Position numbers and translations under genes: made by a program. Shown here in pieces: positions 1 through 10,494 of a stretch of 64,000 bases of DNA. Origin of the DNA: Anaeramoeba flamelloides. Taxonomy: Eukaryota; Metamonada; Anaeramoebidae. Every line of letters begins with the position of its first letter. The first letter of the stretch is position 1. The stretch covers positions 2,418,001 to 2,482,000 of the forward strand of contig JANTQA010000063.1 of assembly GCA_027625915.1 (NCBI GenBank), read 5' to 3'. The notes below the pieces were generated by a model. The model saw only the letters and a program-made list of their open reading frames with translations, searched no databases and was not told the DNA's origin.

Positions 1-1100
1 AATTTTACTCTATTAAATAATTTTTTTTTTTTTGGGTTAAAAAATCATCTTTATTTTTTTCAAGTTACTTTTAACTTTTTTGAAGTTTTTTTTTAATGTT
101 TCTTTTTTCAAGCCAAATTCCTAAATATTTTATTTTGGATAATTGGTTTTATTTTCAGGTTTTTTCAATATTTCGATTCATTCCAAATTCTTGAATAATT
201 TTATAAATTATTAACAAAGTCAGTTCCACTTTTAACAAACAAACTTTCAAAAAAATTTAATCACAAAAAAATCTCAAATTAAGGCACAAAATTTGTAATT
301 TTATTTTTTACAATTTATTTTAATAGAATCTGATTTTTGTGCCTTAATTTAAGATTAATTTTTGTACCTAAATTTTCGTTGAAATTTGTGCCTTAAAAGT
401 GGAAACGACTGTATTTTTTTTTCGATTTCTGATATTGGTTCATCCATTATTAAAATTAAGTCATTTGTAAACATTTAAATAGGACGAATTAAATTGTTAA
501 TTTCTTCAATTAAAATTTGGCCAATGAATTCAAAATTAAAGGAGAATAGAAGAGTATATCCTTGATAGACTCCTATTTCTTCCTTTTTATATTTTTCATT
601 TTTAATATATTTAGTGAGTGCGAAGTGAACCAATATATGACCAATCGTATCAAAACATTTTTTGATATCAATTTCAACTATAAAAAAAATTTTATATATA
701 TATATATATATTTGAGTTTTTCGATCTCCAAAAAATAAATTCAATACTGCTATTCTTATCTAATCTTTTTTTAAAATTCAAATCAAGAATCTGAAACTAG
801 ATCCCAAAAATCTTCAATCCCTTTAAAAATAAGTTTTTAAAAAAATCTATGTAAAGTATTATTAATTGTGATTGGCCTATAATTTGGAGGAATCTTTTCA
901 TCTTCGGCTTTGTAAATGAACAAAATATTTCTTTCTTTAATAAAATTTTTTATTTCTTCATTGGGATTATTATTCCAATCTCAAAGTATTTATTTAACAT
1001 TTTTTAAAAAATAGAAATATTACTTTTGATTCTTTTTTTTTTTTGGTCAATTTTATAGAATTGTATTTTATCAAAATCTTTATCTCTTTTATTTTTTGAT
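1..1100 (-). mobile_element. Decayed LINE (non-LTR) reverse transcriptase fragment, cut by the window edge
   Basis: Read on the minus strand, this stretch holds reverse transcriptase motifs in the order of non-LTR (LINE) elements. Near 890-870 is PPNYRPITINNTLHRFF (the NYRPI motif). Further on, at 744-475, come a DIKKCFDTIGH catalytic-palm block and a GVYQG block standing for G(I/V)PQG. Near 165-130 is KYLGIWLEKRNI, the usual C-terminal RT motif. The blocks lie in different frames with several stops between them, so this is a dead copy; it continues past base 1. No YADD box was found because that part is disrupted by the foldback element at 214-413. LINE is favoured over LTR elements by the NYRPI and YLGI(W)L motifs. 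Confidence 0.7.
214..413. mobile_element. MITE family R1, copy 1 (200-bp palindrome, mariner-like ends)
   Basis: An almost complete palindrome. The left arm (AGTCAGTTCCACTTTTAA, then ...AAGGCACAAAATTTG) is repeated in reverse complement on the right, ending GTGGAAACGACTGTA. Two further copies in this window (25413-25611, 60875-61075) have the same length and arms. This copy is inserted in the LINE fragment and splits it. TA plus CAGT-type ends are typical of Tc1/mariner-derived MITEs; that link is inference. Confidence 0.8.
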
Positions 1101-1439
1101 ATTTAATTAACTTGTACTTATTTTCAAAATTTTATTTAATTATCATTTTATTGCGTAAATTAACAAAAAAATGAAGAACTCTATGACACTTGACTACCCG
1201 TTACAGCACTTCCCCAGTTCATAAACTTTAATACAGAAAGTTTTATAAAGATTTCCATATAGTTTTAATATATACACGAGGTAATAAAGATATTGAATCT
1301 TTTCTTGTTTATAATATTAAAAATATTATTGTTTCATTTAATATATGAGATATAATGATTTTTTTAATTCAGATATCCAGATTTTATGATTATTTTCATA
1401 CAATGGGCAGTTCCAGAAAAAATGAAAAATGATATTTTA

Positions 1440-1860
1440 ATTTATTTATTATGAGAAAGGAGTAATCAAAGAAAATTTACTAAATAAAAAAGAGAAGAAA
1501 AATAATTAAAATATTATAGTAAAAAAAATATTATCTCATTTACATGACCAAATTAAAAATTATCCACTGTCGTTAGGTTTTCCAGGATTTGAGAAATTAA
1601 GTTAAATCAATGATTTTACTAAATTATTTTGAATTCTGGAAAACCGCCTTTAGCTTTTTTTTTTTTTTTAGAAATAAAAAGAAAATTTTTGAAATTTTCT
1701 TTTAATTTCTCAAATTTAAAAAAAGCTAGGCACTTGACGACACGTCCCCTGAAATACGAGAAGTAAAAACCCGATCGAAAGATTATCAACAATAAATAAG
1801 ATTCCATAAACTGTGATTAATAAATTTGTATTCCACAAACTCCTAAAAATGATATTTTTA
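1440..1860. repeat. Foldback repeat family R4, copy at 1440-1860
   Basis: Contains the family hallmarks: an AGAAAGGA...AAATAAAAAAGAGAAG arm, a 'CGTTAGG' junction, a palindrome with core AAATCAATGATTTT bounded by GGTTTTCCAG and CTGGAAAACC, and the 'GGCACTTGACGACAC' and 'CGATCGAAAGATTATC' segments. The same pieces recur near 8290-8900, 18670-18910, 20395-20910, 25260-25800 and 51415-51750 in varying order. Limits are approximate. Confidence 0.5.
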
Positions 1861-1984
1861 TAAGTTCACAATTATTATTGAAATTTTTTTCGAAATTAAG
1901 TTGATTTTTCTTACTGGGCTATTCAATAACTTAGTGGTTTCATTTTTTCAAGTGTATTTTGATATACTTCCTATAGAGACCATA

Positions 1985-2245
1985 ATATTACTTTCTTCTT
2001 TCAAAGAAAATAATTTTTTTGAAATAATTCAGAAATATGTTGGATTTTGAACTTTTTAAAAATGAGAAAAATGGATCAAATTTTTAAAACAATTATTCGA
2101 ATCAAAAAAAAAAGCTTTATGAGCCAGTATGCTTTTGTAGTAATCAGATTTTTAATTTGTTATTTCATTTCAAGATTCACTAAAATTTTTTTAGGATTGG
2201 TTATTAAATTTAAGAGAAGATTTTTTTCAAAACTATGAGTTTCTT
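1985..2245 (+). repeat. Dispersed repeat family R7, copy 1
   Basis: AATAATTCAGAAATATGTTG, followed by TTTGAAC and, a little further on, AAAATGGATCAA. The block recurs in the same order at 57825-58085, and a shorter related piece lies at 39430-39540. The open frame at 2047-2238 lies inside this repeat and is not treated as a gene. Confidence 0.5.
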
Positions 2246-2277
2246 AAGGTTTACAATCCCTGGAATCTGAAAAAAGG

Positions 2278-2784
2278 TTATCTTGTGTTGGGTGTAGTGG
2301 CTTGTTAATTTGGCTCTTATTTGGTTGATCTTTGGATCTGGGTATGGATTTTAATAGTGGTTCAAAATGGCAATTTTTGACAATTTATTTTTTTTTTATA
2401 CGAAATCCTAATTAAAGGGTGTAAGACAAATTAACTGGAACTTAAGTAATAAAAAATGTGGTTTTTGTCGGTTGTTCAATTGATTTTTTTCATTAAGTTT
2501 GGTTTTGTTGGTATTGTTTAAAAAAATTCATTTTTTAATGAGTTAATTGACAAAAAAAGTAAATGAAGATTTTCTTCTACAACCCAAAAATCAAGATTTA
2601 TTCTTAAAAATCGAACTTTTTGACAATCTATTTGTCTTCAACTCTTCAATTCGGATTTCAGAAAGAAAAAAAAATAAATTGTCAAAAAGTTCGATTTTGA
2701 ACCACTATTAAAACTCATACCAAGATCCAAAGATCAATCAAATACGAACCAAATTAACAAGTGGCCACAAACATCATAAGATAA
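2278..2784. mobile_element. Non-autonomous DNA transposon with ~110-bp terminal inverted repeats
   Basis: The left end (TTATCTTGTG..., then GGTTGATCTTTGGATCTGGG and TTTTAATAGTGGTTC) returns in reverse complement at 2660-2784, ending CATAAGATAA. The arms are about 110 bp and diverged by point changes. The centre (2400-2650) is AT-rich with no open frame, so the element is a MITE of about 507 bp. Only one copy was seen here. Confidence 0.7.
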
Positions 2785-3405
2785 TCTTTTTTTTAGATTT
2801 AAGAGTTTGTTTACATTAAAGAATAAGTTCCTATCTTATTCAAAAATAGAAAATATAATTAGATTTTATTTCTTAAAGATATTGGTTCGATCAATAGTTT
2901 TAAAAGTATATCTTATAATATTGATAGATTTCAATATAGTCCCAGATTTAATATTATTCTTGGGGTTAAATAGTAGAGAATAGATAAGTTAGAAAATAAT
3001 AAAAATTAAAAATCGAATATTATTTGAGAACATATCTGGATGATCTCAATTATTTTATGTTGTATCGGTCCAATTGAAGATATTTACATGATGGTTGGTC
3101 AATATTAATTGATTTAGAATCCAAGTTATAAATTTTTGTTGTGCTAAAATTTCATATTAAAATTTGTTGCAATTAGTTAATAATTAATTTGCTTTCATCC
3201 ATTTTTAAGATAATTTTTTATTTTGAACAAATTTCTTGAGATTTATTCTTTAATTTACAGGTTGTATTTTTGGATTTTTGGTTTATACTTTAATTTAAAA
3301 ATTGTCTTTTATTGAGACAGTTATGGTTTTAGATTGAATTAGAATTTATTATCTACTTGTTTTCGATTATAAATTAAATCATTACAAAAATCAAAATTAT
3401 GTAAA

Positions 3406-3476
3406 TCGGGATTAGTATAGTGGTAGAACGTCTGGTTTTCACCCAGTTGGCCCGGGTTCAATTCCCGGATTCCGAA
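3406..3476 (+). tRNA. tRNA-Glu (anticodon UUC)
   Basis: A complete cloverleaf. The acceptor TCGGGAT (3406-3412) pairs with ATTCCGA (3469-3475) with one G-U pair; the discriminator is A at 3476. The anticodon loop TTTTCAC (3436-3442) carries TTC at 3438-3440. The T arm is CCGGG/CCCGG around TTCAATT. The A box (TAGTATAGTGG) and B box (GGTTCAATTCC) are canonical. There is no intron and no encoded CCA. A run of T from 3477 is the RNA polymerase III terminator. The first anticodon-stem pair is T/T. It decodes GAA, much used in the Glu-rich proteins of this window. Confidence 0.95.
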
Positions 3477-3485
3477 TTTTTTTTA
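3477..3485 (+). terminator. RNA polymerase III terminator of the tRNA-Glu gene
   Basis: An uninterrupted T run directly after the discriminator base, the normal Pol III stop signal. Confidence 0.7.
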
Positions 3486-3660
3486 ACCTTTTTTATCTTT
3501 AACTAATGTTCAATAATCATTATTAAGTAACACTTTTTTTTTTGTCTTCAATAATAAAAACTTATTCATACATAATTTTCAAAATTTTTTTTAAAACCCA
3601 AAAAATTTTTTTTAAAAAATTAATTTTCGAACAATTTCTACAAACATTCGAATGAAAGTT

Positions 3661-4123
3661 TACTGTTGAGAGAAAAATGTTGGACACAGAAAAATGGTTG
3701 GAAAGCATTTTTAATTGGGAATATTACCTGAAAATGATTTTTAATTTCAATCGTTTGTGAAATAACCCAAGAAAATAACAATAATCTACTTATTAGAATA
3801 AAGATTAATGTAATTCTACTTTTTACAAACCTTTTCTCTTATAATCTAAATCAAGTTTAAAAATTACCAAATTTGAGAATTAATAGTGAGCTTTACTAGA
3901 ACTTGGATTTTTGTTAAAATTGCATGATCTACTTGAGTTATCACCATTCAAATGAGTATTCTACACAAACCACAGATTAATGAACTTGTAACACCTTTAA
4001 ACCTGGATTTATATAAAAGTCACCTAGATATCAATAGGATTTGATTTTCAATTTCAGTAATGTTCCCAATTAAAAATGCTATCCAACCATTTTTCTGTGT
4101 ACAACATTTTTCTCTCTACAGTA
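3661..4123. mobile_element. Non-autonomous DNA transposon with ~65-bp terminal inverted repeats
   Basis: TACTGTTGAGAGAAAAATGT at 3661 is matched by the reverse complement ...ACATTTTTCTCTCTACAGTA ending at 4123. The arms continue inward through AAAAATGGTTGGAAAGCAT and TTTTTAATTGGGAA. The interior has no coding frame. The outermost bases are TA on both sides, fitting a TA target duplication. About 463 bp; a mariner-type MITE is the best guess. Confidence 0.75.
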
Positions 4124-4386
4124 ATTTCAACAATAAGTATTTAGAATATGAATTTCAGTTCTATCACAAAATTCATAAACAAATAAATAAAAGAACCTTC
4201 ACTAATACGAATTAATAATTTATTATCAAAGGATAAGACTCGAAATTCAAAAAGAACTTGTAATTAAATACTTTTATGAATAAAATATAATTATATCTCT
4301 TTACTCTTGTTGAAATTTCTCGAAAAACATATTTCAAATGTACAAGGTAAGTTGATCTAATCAATAAAAGATGTACTTTTTTTTAA

Positions 4387-4622
4387 TACTGATAAATTGT
4401 GATTTTTGTTTGGAAATTTTTACAAGATTTTCCTTTTTGAAATTTTTATGTTCAACCTTTGAATAAAGCATTTTAGGAAGTCAAGTGATAAGAAACTCTG
4501 TAAAATTAGTTGTTCTTCAAAATATTCTTTATCCATGACTGTTTGATAAGTAACAGTCCAAAGATTTATAAAAATGGAAATTGAGCTAAAAATTTTTGGA
4601 AATTTATTCGAATTTATCAGTA
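4387..4622 (+). mobile_element. MITE family R3, copy 1 (236 bp)
   Basis: Starts TACTGATAAATTG and ends ATTTATCAGTA, giving short inverted ends with TA at the borders. The interior (GATTTTCCTTTTTGAAAT, CTTTGAATAAAGCATTTTA, ATTCTTTATCCATGACTG) is shared with 41503-41739 (same orientation, 237 bp) and 9602-9836 (reverse, 235 bp). The near-identical length of three copies makes the borders credible. No coding capacity. Confidence 0.75.
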
Positions 4623-4889
4623 TTTAATATACCCTTTCATCTATCCGAAAACCTGTTTTTTTTTTTCTTGTTTACAATAAAACATCAAAAATAGTTAACA
4701 AAAGTATACCCCAAGTTCAAATCAAATTTGAAGGTAAACTCCTTGATTTTTATGAAGAAATTATTAATTTATAGCTCATTGTAAAATAAAAAGATCAATG
4801 TTTTCAATAAACTGTTCGAAAATAATCAAATTACCTTATTTTGACAAACCTTCAAAGATCTCCAATTCTAAAAGACTGGAATTCGTAAT

Positions 4890-5418
4890 TTAAGGACTAA
4901 GATCCCACCATTTAGAGTTTTGAGTTATTGTGTTATTTCGCTTTCACTCTTCAAAAAAAATTTTCACACGGAAGAAATTGGATAAAGTAGATAACAAAAA
5001 ACAATTTTGTGTCATCTTTATCTTTTCGCACATGATTATTTTCTTTCTTTTTCAAATAAAAAGGAAAATTGAATCGAACAAAAAAAATAATTGCAAAAAA
5101 TGACTTTTGGGGATTTTCAAGTGTAAGTCCAAATTTGCGAACATTTCAGACTTGTAAAAGCAAATTTAAAAAATATGTATAATAGCCCAAGAAAATAGTA
5201 AGAGTTAAGAAAGTTGAAATGGAAATTCTAAAATATTAAAATCAAAATTTTGATTTTCTAACAAGGTAAAAATTGTGAAAATTGCAGAAAAGTGTGAAAA
5301 TTTCATATTTTTTCTCAAAGAAATTTCCATGTGTAAAATTATTACTGAATAACCAAACTTTTCCAAGTGTGTTTTTATACATTATTATGCCATTTTCACC
5401 TCAATAGGTAGTCCTTAA
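4890..5418. mobile_element. MITE family R2, copy 1 (529 bp, bounded by TTAA)
   Basis: TTAAGGACTAAG at the left and AGTCCTTAA at the right. The same ~510-bp body, in reverse, occurs at 36357-36862 and 51976-52495, each bounded by TTAA. Shared interior marks include GAGTTATTGTGTTATTT, a CTTTCACTCTTCAAAAA segment and ATGTATAATAGCCC. TTAA duplication is the hallmark of piggyBac-type transposition, so this is probably a piggyBac-derived MITE. It lies just upstream of the RCC1-BTB gene. Confidence 0.75.
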
Positions 5419-5723
5419 AATTGTGTTAGAATTTAAATTTTTGAAATGTTCAACCGATTGGAAAAATCCTATTTGACAAAAAGTCGAATAAAAATTTTGC
5501 ATAATTTTTTTTGCAACAAATAGTGGTAAAAAACCAAACATCCTACTGATTGAACCTCTTTTGTGTTTCTTGTAACAACCACGGTTTTTATTCTCGAAAT
5601 GACTTTATTAAAAAGACATTATTTCGCAAATTGAATAATAAAAAGAATTTCTTGAAGAAAATTGTGAGTTCAAAAAAAAATCCAGGATACAATTTTTCTC
5701 CATTTTTTTTATTTTTTTTAAAA

Positions 5724-7532
5724 ATGTTGAATACATCCTCTCTTTATGTAGCCGGATTGAAAGGATTGAATTTTGTAAAAAAAAAGAACGACAATTTACC
5801 CAGGTGGTCAGAAAGCTCAATCAAAAAAACCCATACAATAAAAAAGATCGTTTGTGGAGATTATGACAACTTTCTTGTTTGGAAAGCGCCTAACAAATTA
5901 GAATTTTATGGGTTAGGTGGTGAGAAGAAAAGGAAATACAAATTACCCAAAAACGAAAGAATCAAAGACATAGCTTCAAGTTTACATACCTATCAAATTT
6001 TATCTGAATCAGGAAAGGTTTGGTCTTTGGCGAATAGTAACCATTTTAAAGAAGTACCTCTTCTTGACGCGGACCAAAGTACCTTGGAAGAGATCAGGCC
6101 TGTAACATTTTTCGAAGAAAAGAAATTGTTTGTTAATTCACTTGCAATGGGCTTTGGTTCTTCGTATTATCTTTGTAATGGAGACCAATTGTATGCCTCT
6201 GGAACGAACTCTCAAGGAAGTCTTGGTAATGGCGTAAATGCAGGCGATGAACCGATGCCTGTTTATATTCAAGACAAGGTTTCCAAAATCTTTTCAGGAA
6301 AAGGTTCTGTGAATTTCTTTTTCACCACAAGCCAGCCTGATCTTTTGTATGGCTGTGGAGAGAATTATTATTATGAGTTAGGTGTCGGCTTTGGTGGTCC
6401 TCCAAACTCGCCAGCTGTTGTTCAAAACTTTAAAGGATCCGAGATCCTGGATGTAATTTACGGTATTGACCACTCCTATATAATCACCAAGAAGGGACAA
6501 ACCTATTTCTGTGGCTGTTGGGGTTTCAATTGGTCTAAGGCTAAAACAATTTTCAAGTTAGTACCACAACTAAAGGACAAGAAAGTTGTCCAACTGTCAA
6601 CAGGAAACAGCTATGCCTTGGCATTAACAGACGAAAACGAATTGTATGGGTGGGGATTTCAAGAGAGCCATTTCCCAACAGATGAATTCGACGACTATAA
6701 TACTCCAACAAAAATCAGCCTTCCAAGTTTTTTTACAAATTATTTGGACTTAAAAGACATGATCCGAATTGCCAGTGGATCGTGGGTTATCTTTCTTTAT
6801 CTCGATTTCAAATATACACTTTCGCAAGACATTGCGCTTTTATTTGAATCCAAAAAATTTTGTGATTGTGAAATTGGAACACTGGGAAACAAAATCCCAG
6901 TTCACAAGACTCTTGTTGAGTGCAGAACCAAATTAACAATCGATCAAATCCAGAAAAAATTATTTGGACAAAAAAAATCATCAACCAATAAAGAACAAAC
7001 TTTGATTTTTCTGAAATGGGTTTATTATGATGAAATTTCAAAGAAAGATAAAGAACAACTTGAACAAACTTTTAATTTATTGGAATTAACTTACCCACCG
7101 TCTGTGGATAAGACACTTGAAAAGGATATTGCCCAATTATACAAGGATGATGATTCAAAGGATTTTAAAATTTTGGTGAAAACTGAGAATAAGAATAATG
7201 ATAAAGTTGAAGATAAAGAGGGAAATTACAAAGAAATACCAGTGCACAAATTCATTTTATTGGCCAGGAGTGGCTTATTTCGGTCAATGTTTGTTTATGT
7301 GAATGAAAAAGATAATATTAATAAAGTTCAAGATTATACTAACAAAACTATCCAAAGCTTGGACACTTTAATCAAATATTTTTATACTGATTCAATTAAA
7401 TTGAAAGCTGACCAAGACCCAAAATTAATTGTTAATGAATTGTATGATGCTGTTGAATATTACCAATTAAATGATCAATGCAATTTCGTAAATGAATTAA
7501 ACAAAATTAAAATGCAATTTGATCTTAATTAA
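5724..7532 (+). CDS. RCC1-BTB repeat protein
   Basis: A single-exon protein of 602 residues. The open frame runs further upstream without an ATG; the first in-frame ATG, at 5724, follows a T-rich leader and opens MLNTSSLYVAGLKG, so it is taken as the start. Residues ~20-365 hold RCC1-type blades (for example YASGTNSQGSLGNG, YGCGENYYYELGVG, ALTDENELYGWGF), which form a beta-propeller used for protein or GTPase binding. Residues ~375-465 look like a degenerate BTB half (KIPVHKTLVECR). Residues ~505-600 are a clearer BTB (EIPVHKFILLARSGLFRSMF), usually a dimerisation or Cullin-3 adaptor module. RCC1-BTB proteins are much expanded in some anaerobic amoebae. Substrate and partner are unknown. An upstream short exon cannot be excluded. 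Confidence 0.88.
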   Translation: MLNTSSLYVAGLKGLNFVKKKNDNLPRWSESSIKKTHTIKKIVCGDYDNFLVWKAPNKLEFYGLGGEKKRKYKLPKNERIKDIASSLHTYQILSESGKVWSLANSNHFKEVPLLDADQSTLEEIRPVTFFEEKKLFVNSLAMGFGSSYYLCNGDQLYASGTNSQGSLGNGVNAGDEPMPVYIQDKVSKIFSGKGSVNFFFTTSQPDLLYGCGENYYYELGVGFGGPPNSPAVVQNFKGSEILDVIYGIDHSYIITKKGQTYFCGCWGFNWSKAKTIFKLVPQLKDKKVVQLSTGNSYALALTDENELYGWGFQESHFPTDEFDDYNTPTKISLPSFFTNYLDLKDMIRIASGSWVIFLYLDFKYTLSQDIALLFESKKFCDCEIGTLGNKIPVHKTLVECRTKLTIDQIQKKLFGQKKSSTNKEQTLIFLKWVYYDEISKKDKEQLEQTFNLLELTYPPSVDKTLEKDIAQLYKDDDSKDFKILVKTENKNNDKVEDKEGNYKEIPVHKFILLARSGLFRSMFVYVNEKDNINKVQDYTNKTIQSLDTLIKYFYTDSIKLKADQDPKLIVNELYDAVEYYQLNDQCNFVNELNKIKMQFDLN

Positions 7533-8289
7533 TTTGCTTTTTAATATTTATCACAAAAACAATTTTTTTTTTTATTTTTTTCCATTCTTACTTTTTTATT
7601 ACTTATATATTTTAAGATATTTTCCAAAAAAATTCAACTGAAATTATAAAATCGATTTGAAATTGAAATTTGACAAAATTCTGGAATCAAATAATAGGAT
7701 TGTTGAAACTGATATTTTCATTCATTTTTCAACCTGAAAAATTTTTTTTATGAAATTTTAATTTTTGTAGATATAATATAATCTAAAAAATACTATTTTG
7801 TTGTTTTGAGAATTGTTTTGAGAATTGTTTTACACATGTACAAAAAGTGATTTCTTAATATTTTAAGTTTTTGAATTTATATTTTAATAAATTGAGTTTT
7901 AAAAATTATTAAAAATAATTGATGAAGTTGAAGATTTTTTAATTTTTGTTGAAATTTGAAAGGTGAAATTCAATACCAAAATTAATGATAAATAATTTGG
8001 TTGTTAAAACGTACATTCCAACATCATTTATTTATTTTTTTTCTCAAAAATGTATCCCTTATTTTTGAAATAATAATTTATCAATTCAGTTACCCTCATT
8101 TAGTTTTCGAGAAGATCAAAGAAAAAGAGAAAAAAAGAAATTTAAAAAATGTAAAACATTTCAACATGACTAATCAAAATTATGAAATTTATTGCACTTG
8201 TCGGGAAATTTTTATCAAAGTTCTTATGTTTAGAAAACTTAAGCTAATAAAGAAAAAATTATAAAAATAAAGGGAAAACAAAAAATACT

Positions 8290-8900
8290 TAAAATAGTAA
8301 ATAATATACAAATTCGAGTACTTAGTGCCCCACTCTGAAAGGTAGTGTCTAGGTGTTTTTTTAATTTGAAAGAATTGAGTAAAATCAAAGATTTTACCTT
8401 ATTCTTTTAAATCAAAAAAAAAAAAAAAAAACCTAACGACTGTGGATACCAATTATTAATCAAGGATTGTGGAATTTTTATCGATAATCGATAATCTTTC
8501 TATCGGGTTTTTATCCCCTGTGTATTCTGCTGGCGTGTCTTCAAGTGCCGTTGAGTGCCTAAGTTTTCTTGAAGTTTTCTGTTTTATTTGTGAAGTGTTC
8601 TAGGTTTTTTTGAGGTTTTATATTTTATTTATAAAGTGTTCTAGGTTTTTTTTTTACTTTTTGAAATAAACAGAAAATTTTAATAAATTTTCTGTTTATT
8701 TCGAAAAGTAAAAAAAAATACTAACGAAAAAGTATTGATTTTCAGAATAAACAGAAACCTCAAGAAAACCTAATGATAGTGGTTTGTTTCTATATTTGGT
8801 CATTAAAATGATAATTTTATTTTTTAGATATATTTTAATTAATTTTCTTTTTCTCTTTTTTTATTTGATAAAATTTTCTTTATTTCTCCTTTCTCAAAAT
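8290..8900. repeat. Foldback repeat family R4, largest copy
   Basis: Several nested hairpins. One is an 18-bp perfect stem, GAAATAAACAGAAAATTT with a TAAT loop, at 8663-8703. Another is the GAATTGAGTAAAATCAAAGA...TTATTC palindrome at 8368-8408. The flanks carry CCTAACGA(C)TGTGG, TCGATAATCTTTCTATCGGG and TCTTCAAGTGCCGTTGAGTG. Parts recur at six sites in the window. Confidence 0.6.
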
Positions 8901-9289
8901 AAAGAAATAATTAAAAATGTAAAACATTTCAATTTTGTAAAAATATTACAAATTATAGTTTAAGATATTCAAAAGTGAAAATTTGATTTTGGATTTAAAA
9001 ATTGTTATATTCAAGGTTTATGATTGAATCAAATTATCAAAAATAAAAACTATCAAAAAATATTTTTTATTCAAATTATTGCTATTATTTATTTACTAAT
9101 TACATTAATTTCTCTACAAAGAAATAATAAACACTTTTTTTTTGGTTTAAATTTTGTATTTTGTTTATTTATTGAGAGAAAGGATTAATTACAGAATATT
9201 TATCAAAATCGAAAAAAAAAAAAAATAAAATAAACTTTCTGTATTTCAAATGGTCTCAAATTTTTTTTTCAAATGTCAAATATATTTTA

Positions 9290-10010
9290 TAAATGTCCTT
9301 TGAAGGTTAAATAAGATATAAGTGGATGAATAAATTAAAGAATAGTTGTTCTCCATATGAAGTAAATCGAACCAATCAATATATTTTCTTAGAATTTTAA
9401 AAAAATCAAATTCTTAAATTCAAATTGAACAAAACAACCATGTTCATTTGGATCCTCTACTGAAGATCGAAATTGAATCCCAATAGAAAACAAGATAATT
9501 TCTCAGCAATTATCATCACTTTAATAATTATCGGGGAATTACACTTTTCTAATAGGTGAGGTTAGATCTTGAAATAAAAAAAAGATTGTAAATGAATTGT
9601 GTACTGATAAATTCTCATAAATCTCAAAAAATTTTTGATTCAATTTCCATTTTTATAAATCTTCGAACTATTACTTATAAAACCGTACAGATAAAGAATG
9701 TTTTGAAGAAAAACTAATTTTCGAGTATTTCTTAACACTTGGCTTCATGAATACTTTATTCAAAGCTTGAGTATAATAATTTCAAAAAGGAAAATCAAGA
9801 AAAAATTACAAAAATTTTATTGTAATTGATCATTATATAAAAAATATAAAAAAAAAAAGCTAAAATGGGTAAAAATGTAAAAAAAAAATTGCAATTTTGG
9901 AATTTCCAAAATAAATTTTTTTTAACTAATATCCAATCAAATCCTTTAGACAACAGTATTTTTTCAAAACAAATGGGCCCCTTTGACTGTAAAAAGGTTT
10001 ATATTTTTTC
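9290..10010 (+). repeat. Dispersed repeat family R5, copy 1 (interrupted by an R3 MITE)
   Basis: Shares ordered blocks with 29190-29745 and 60085-60470: AACCATGTTCATTTGGATCC, the AATTTCCAAAATAAATTTTT box, the ACTAATATCCAATCAAATCC box and CCCCTTTGACTG. The block 9602-9836 is absent from the other two copies and is an R3 MITE, so R5 is older than that insertion. No coding frame. Confidence 0.55.
9602..9836 (-). mobile_element. MITE family R3, copy 2 (235 bp, nested in R5)
   Basis: Reverse orientation relative to 4387-4622. It opens TACTGATAAATTC and includes AAAGAATGTTTTGAAGAA and ATACTTTATTCAAAGCTTG. It interrupts an R5 copy that is continuous elsewhere. Confidence 0.7.
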
Positions 10011-10494
10011 AAAAACTTTTGAATTTTAATCCTTCATTTTTGGACTTTCTTTTTTAATTACAAAAACTTTTATAAACCAACACCAAAATTTCCTTTTTTT
10101 TAATTGTCAATTTCTCTGATTGTTTAAGTGATAAATTTTCATGAAAATAAGAAACTCATTCTGTTATTTTATAACAATATTGCACAAATTCTATTGTGGT
10201 TATTTTGACAATCGAAGGACTTCTTCAAAAAATGACATTTTCTTGTGAAAATTGTCATTCTTTTTCTGAATATAAACTGAAATGTGAACCAACTTTTGGT
10301 CGCAATATTTGAAATAGCTAACTACAATTTATCAATGAAACTAGTTGATTTTTTCGATGTAGAAAAAATCTAAAATAATCCAAGATGAAACAACCAGTAT
10401 CTTAAAATAGAAGTTTGAGTATTGAAAAAATACTAGACTTGAAAATAATTCAGCAACAATATCAAATTATAAATTATAAATATTAGGAAAATTC

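Noticed and set aside
475-744. 89-codon minus-strand frame as a host gene
   Set aside because: It carries RT palm motifs and belongs to the decayed LINE.
700-880. A reassigned genetic code (stops read as Gln) suggested by stops at expected Gln/Arg positions in the LINE fragment
   Set aside because: All intact host genes end at TAA or TAG and have none inside; stops at former CAA/CAG/CGA codons are what ordinary C-to-T decay produces.
2047-2238. 63-codon frame
   Set aside because: Lies wholly within dispersed repeat R7.
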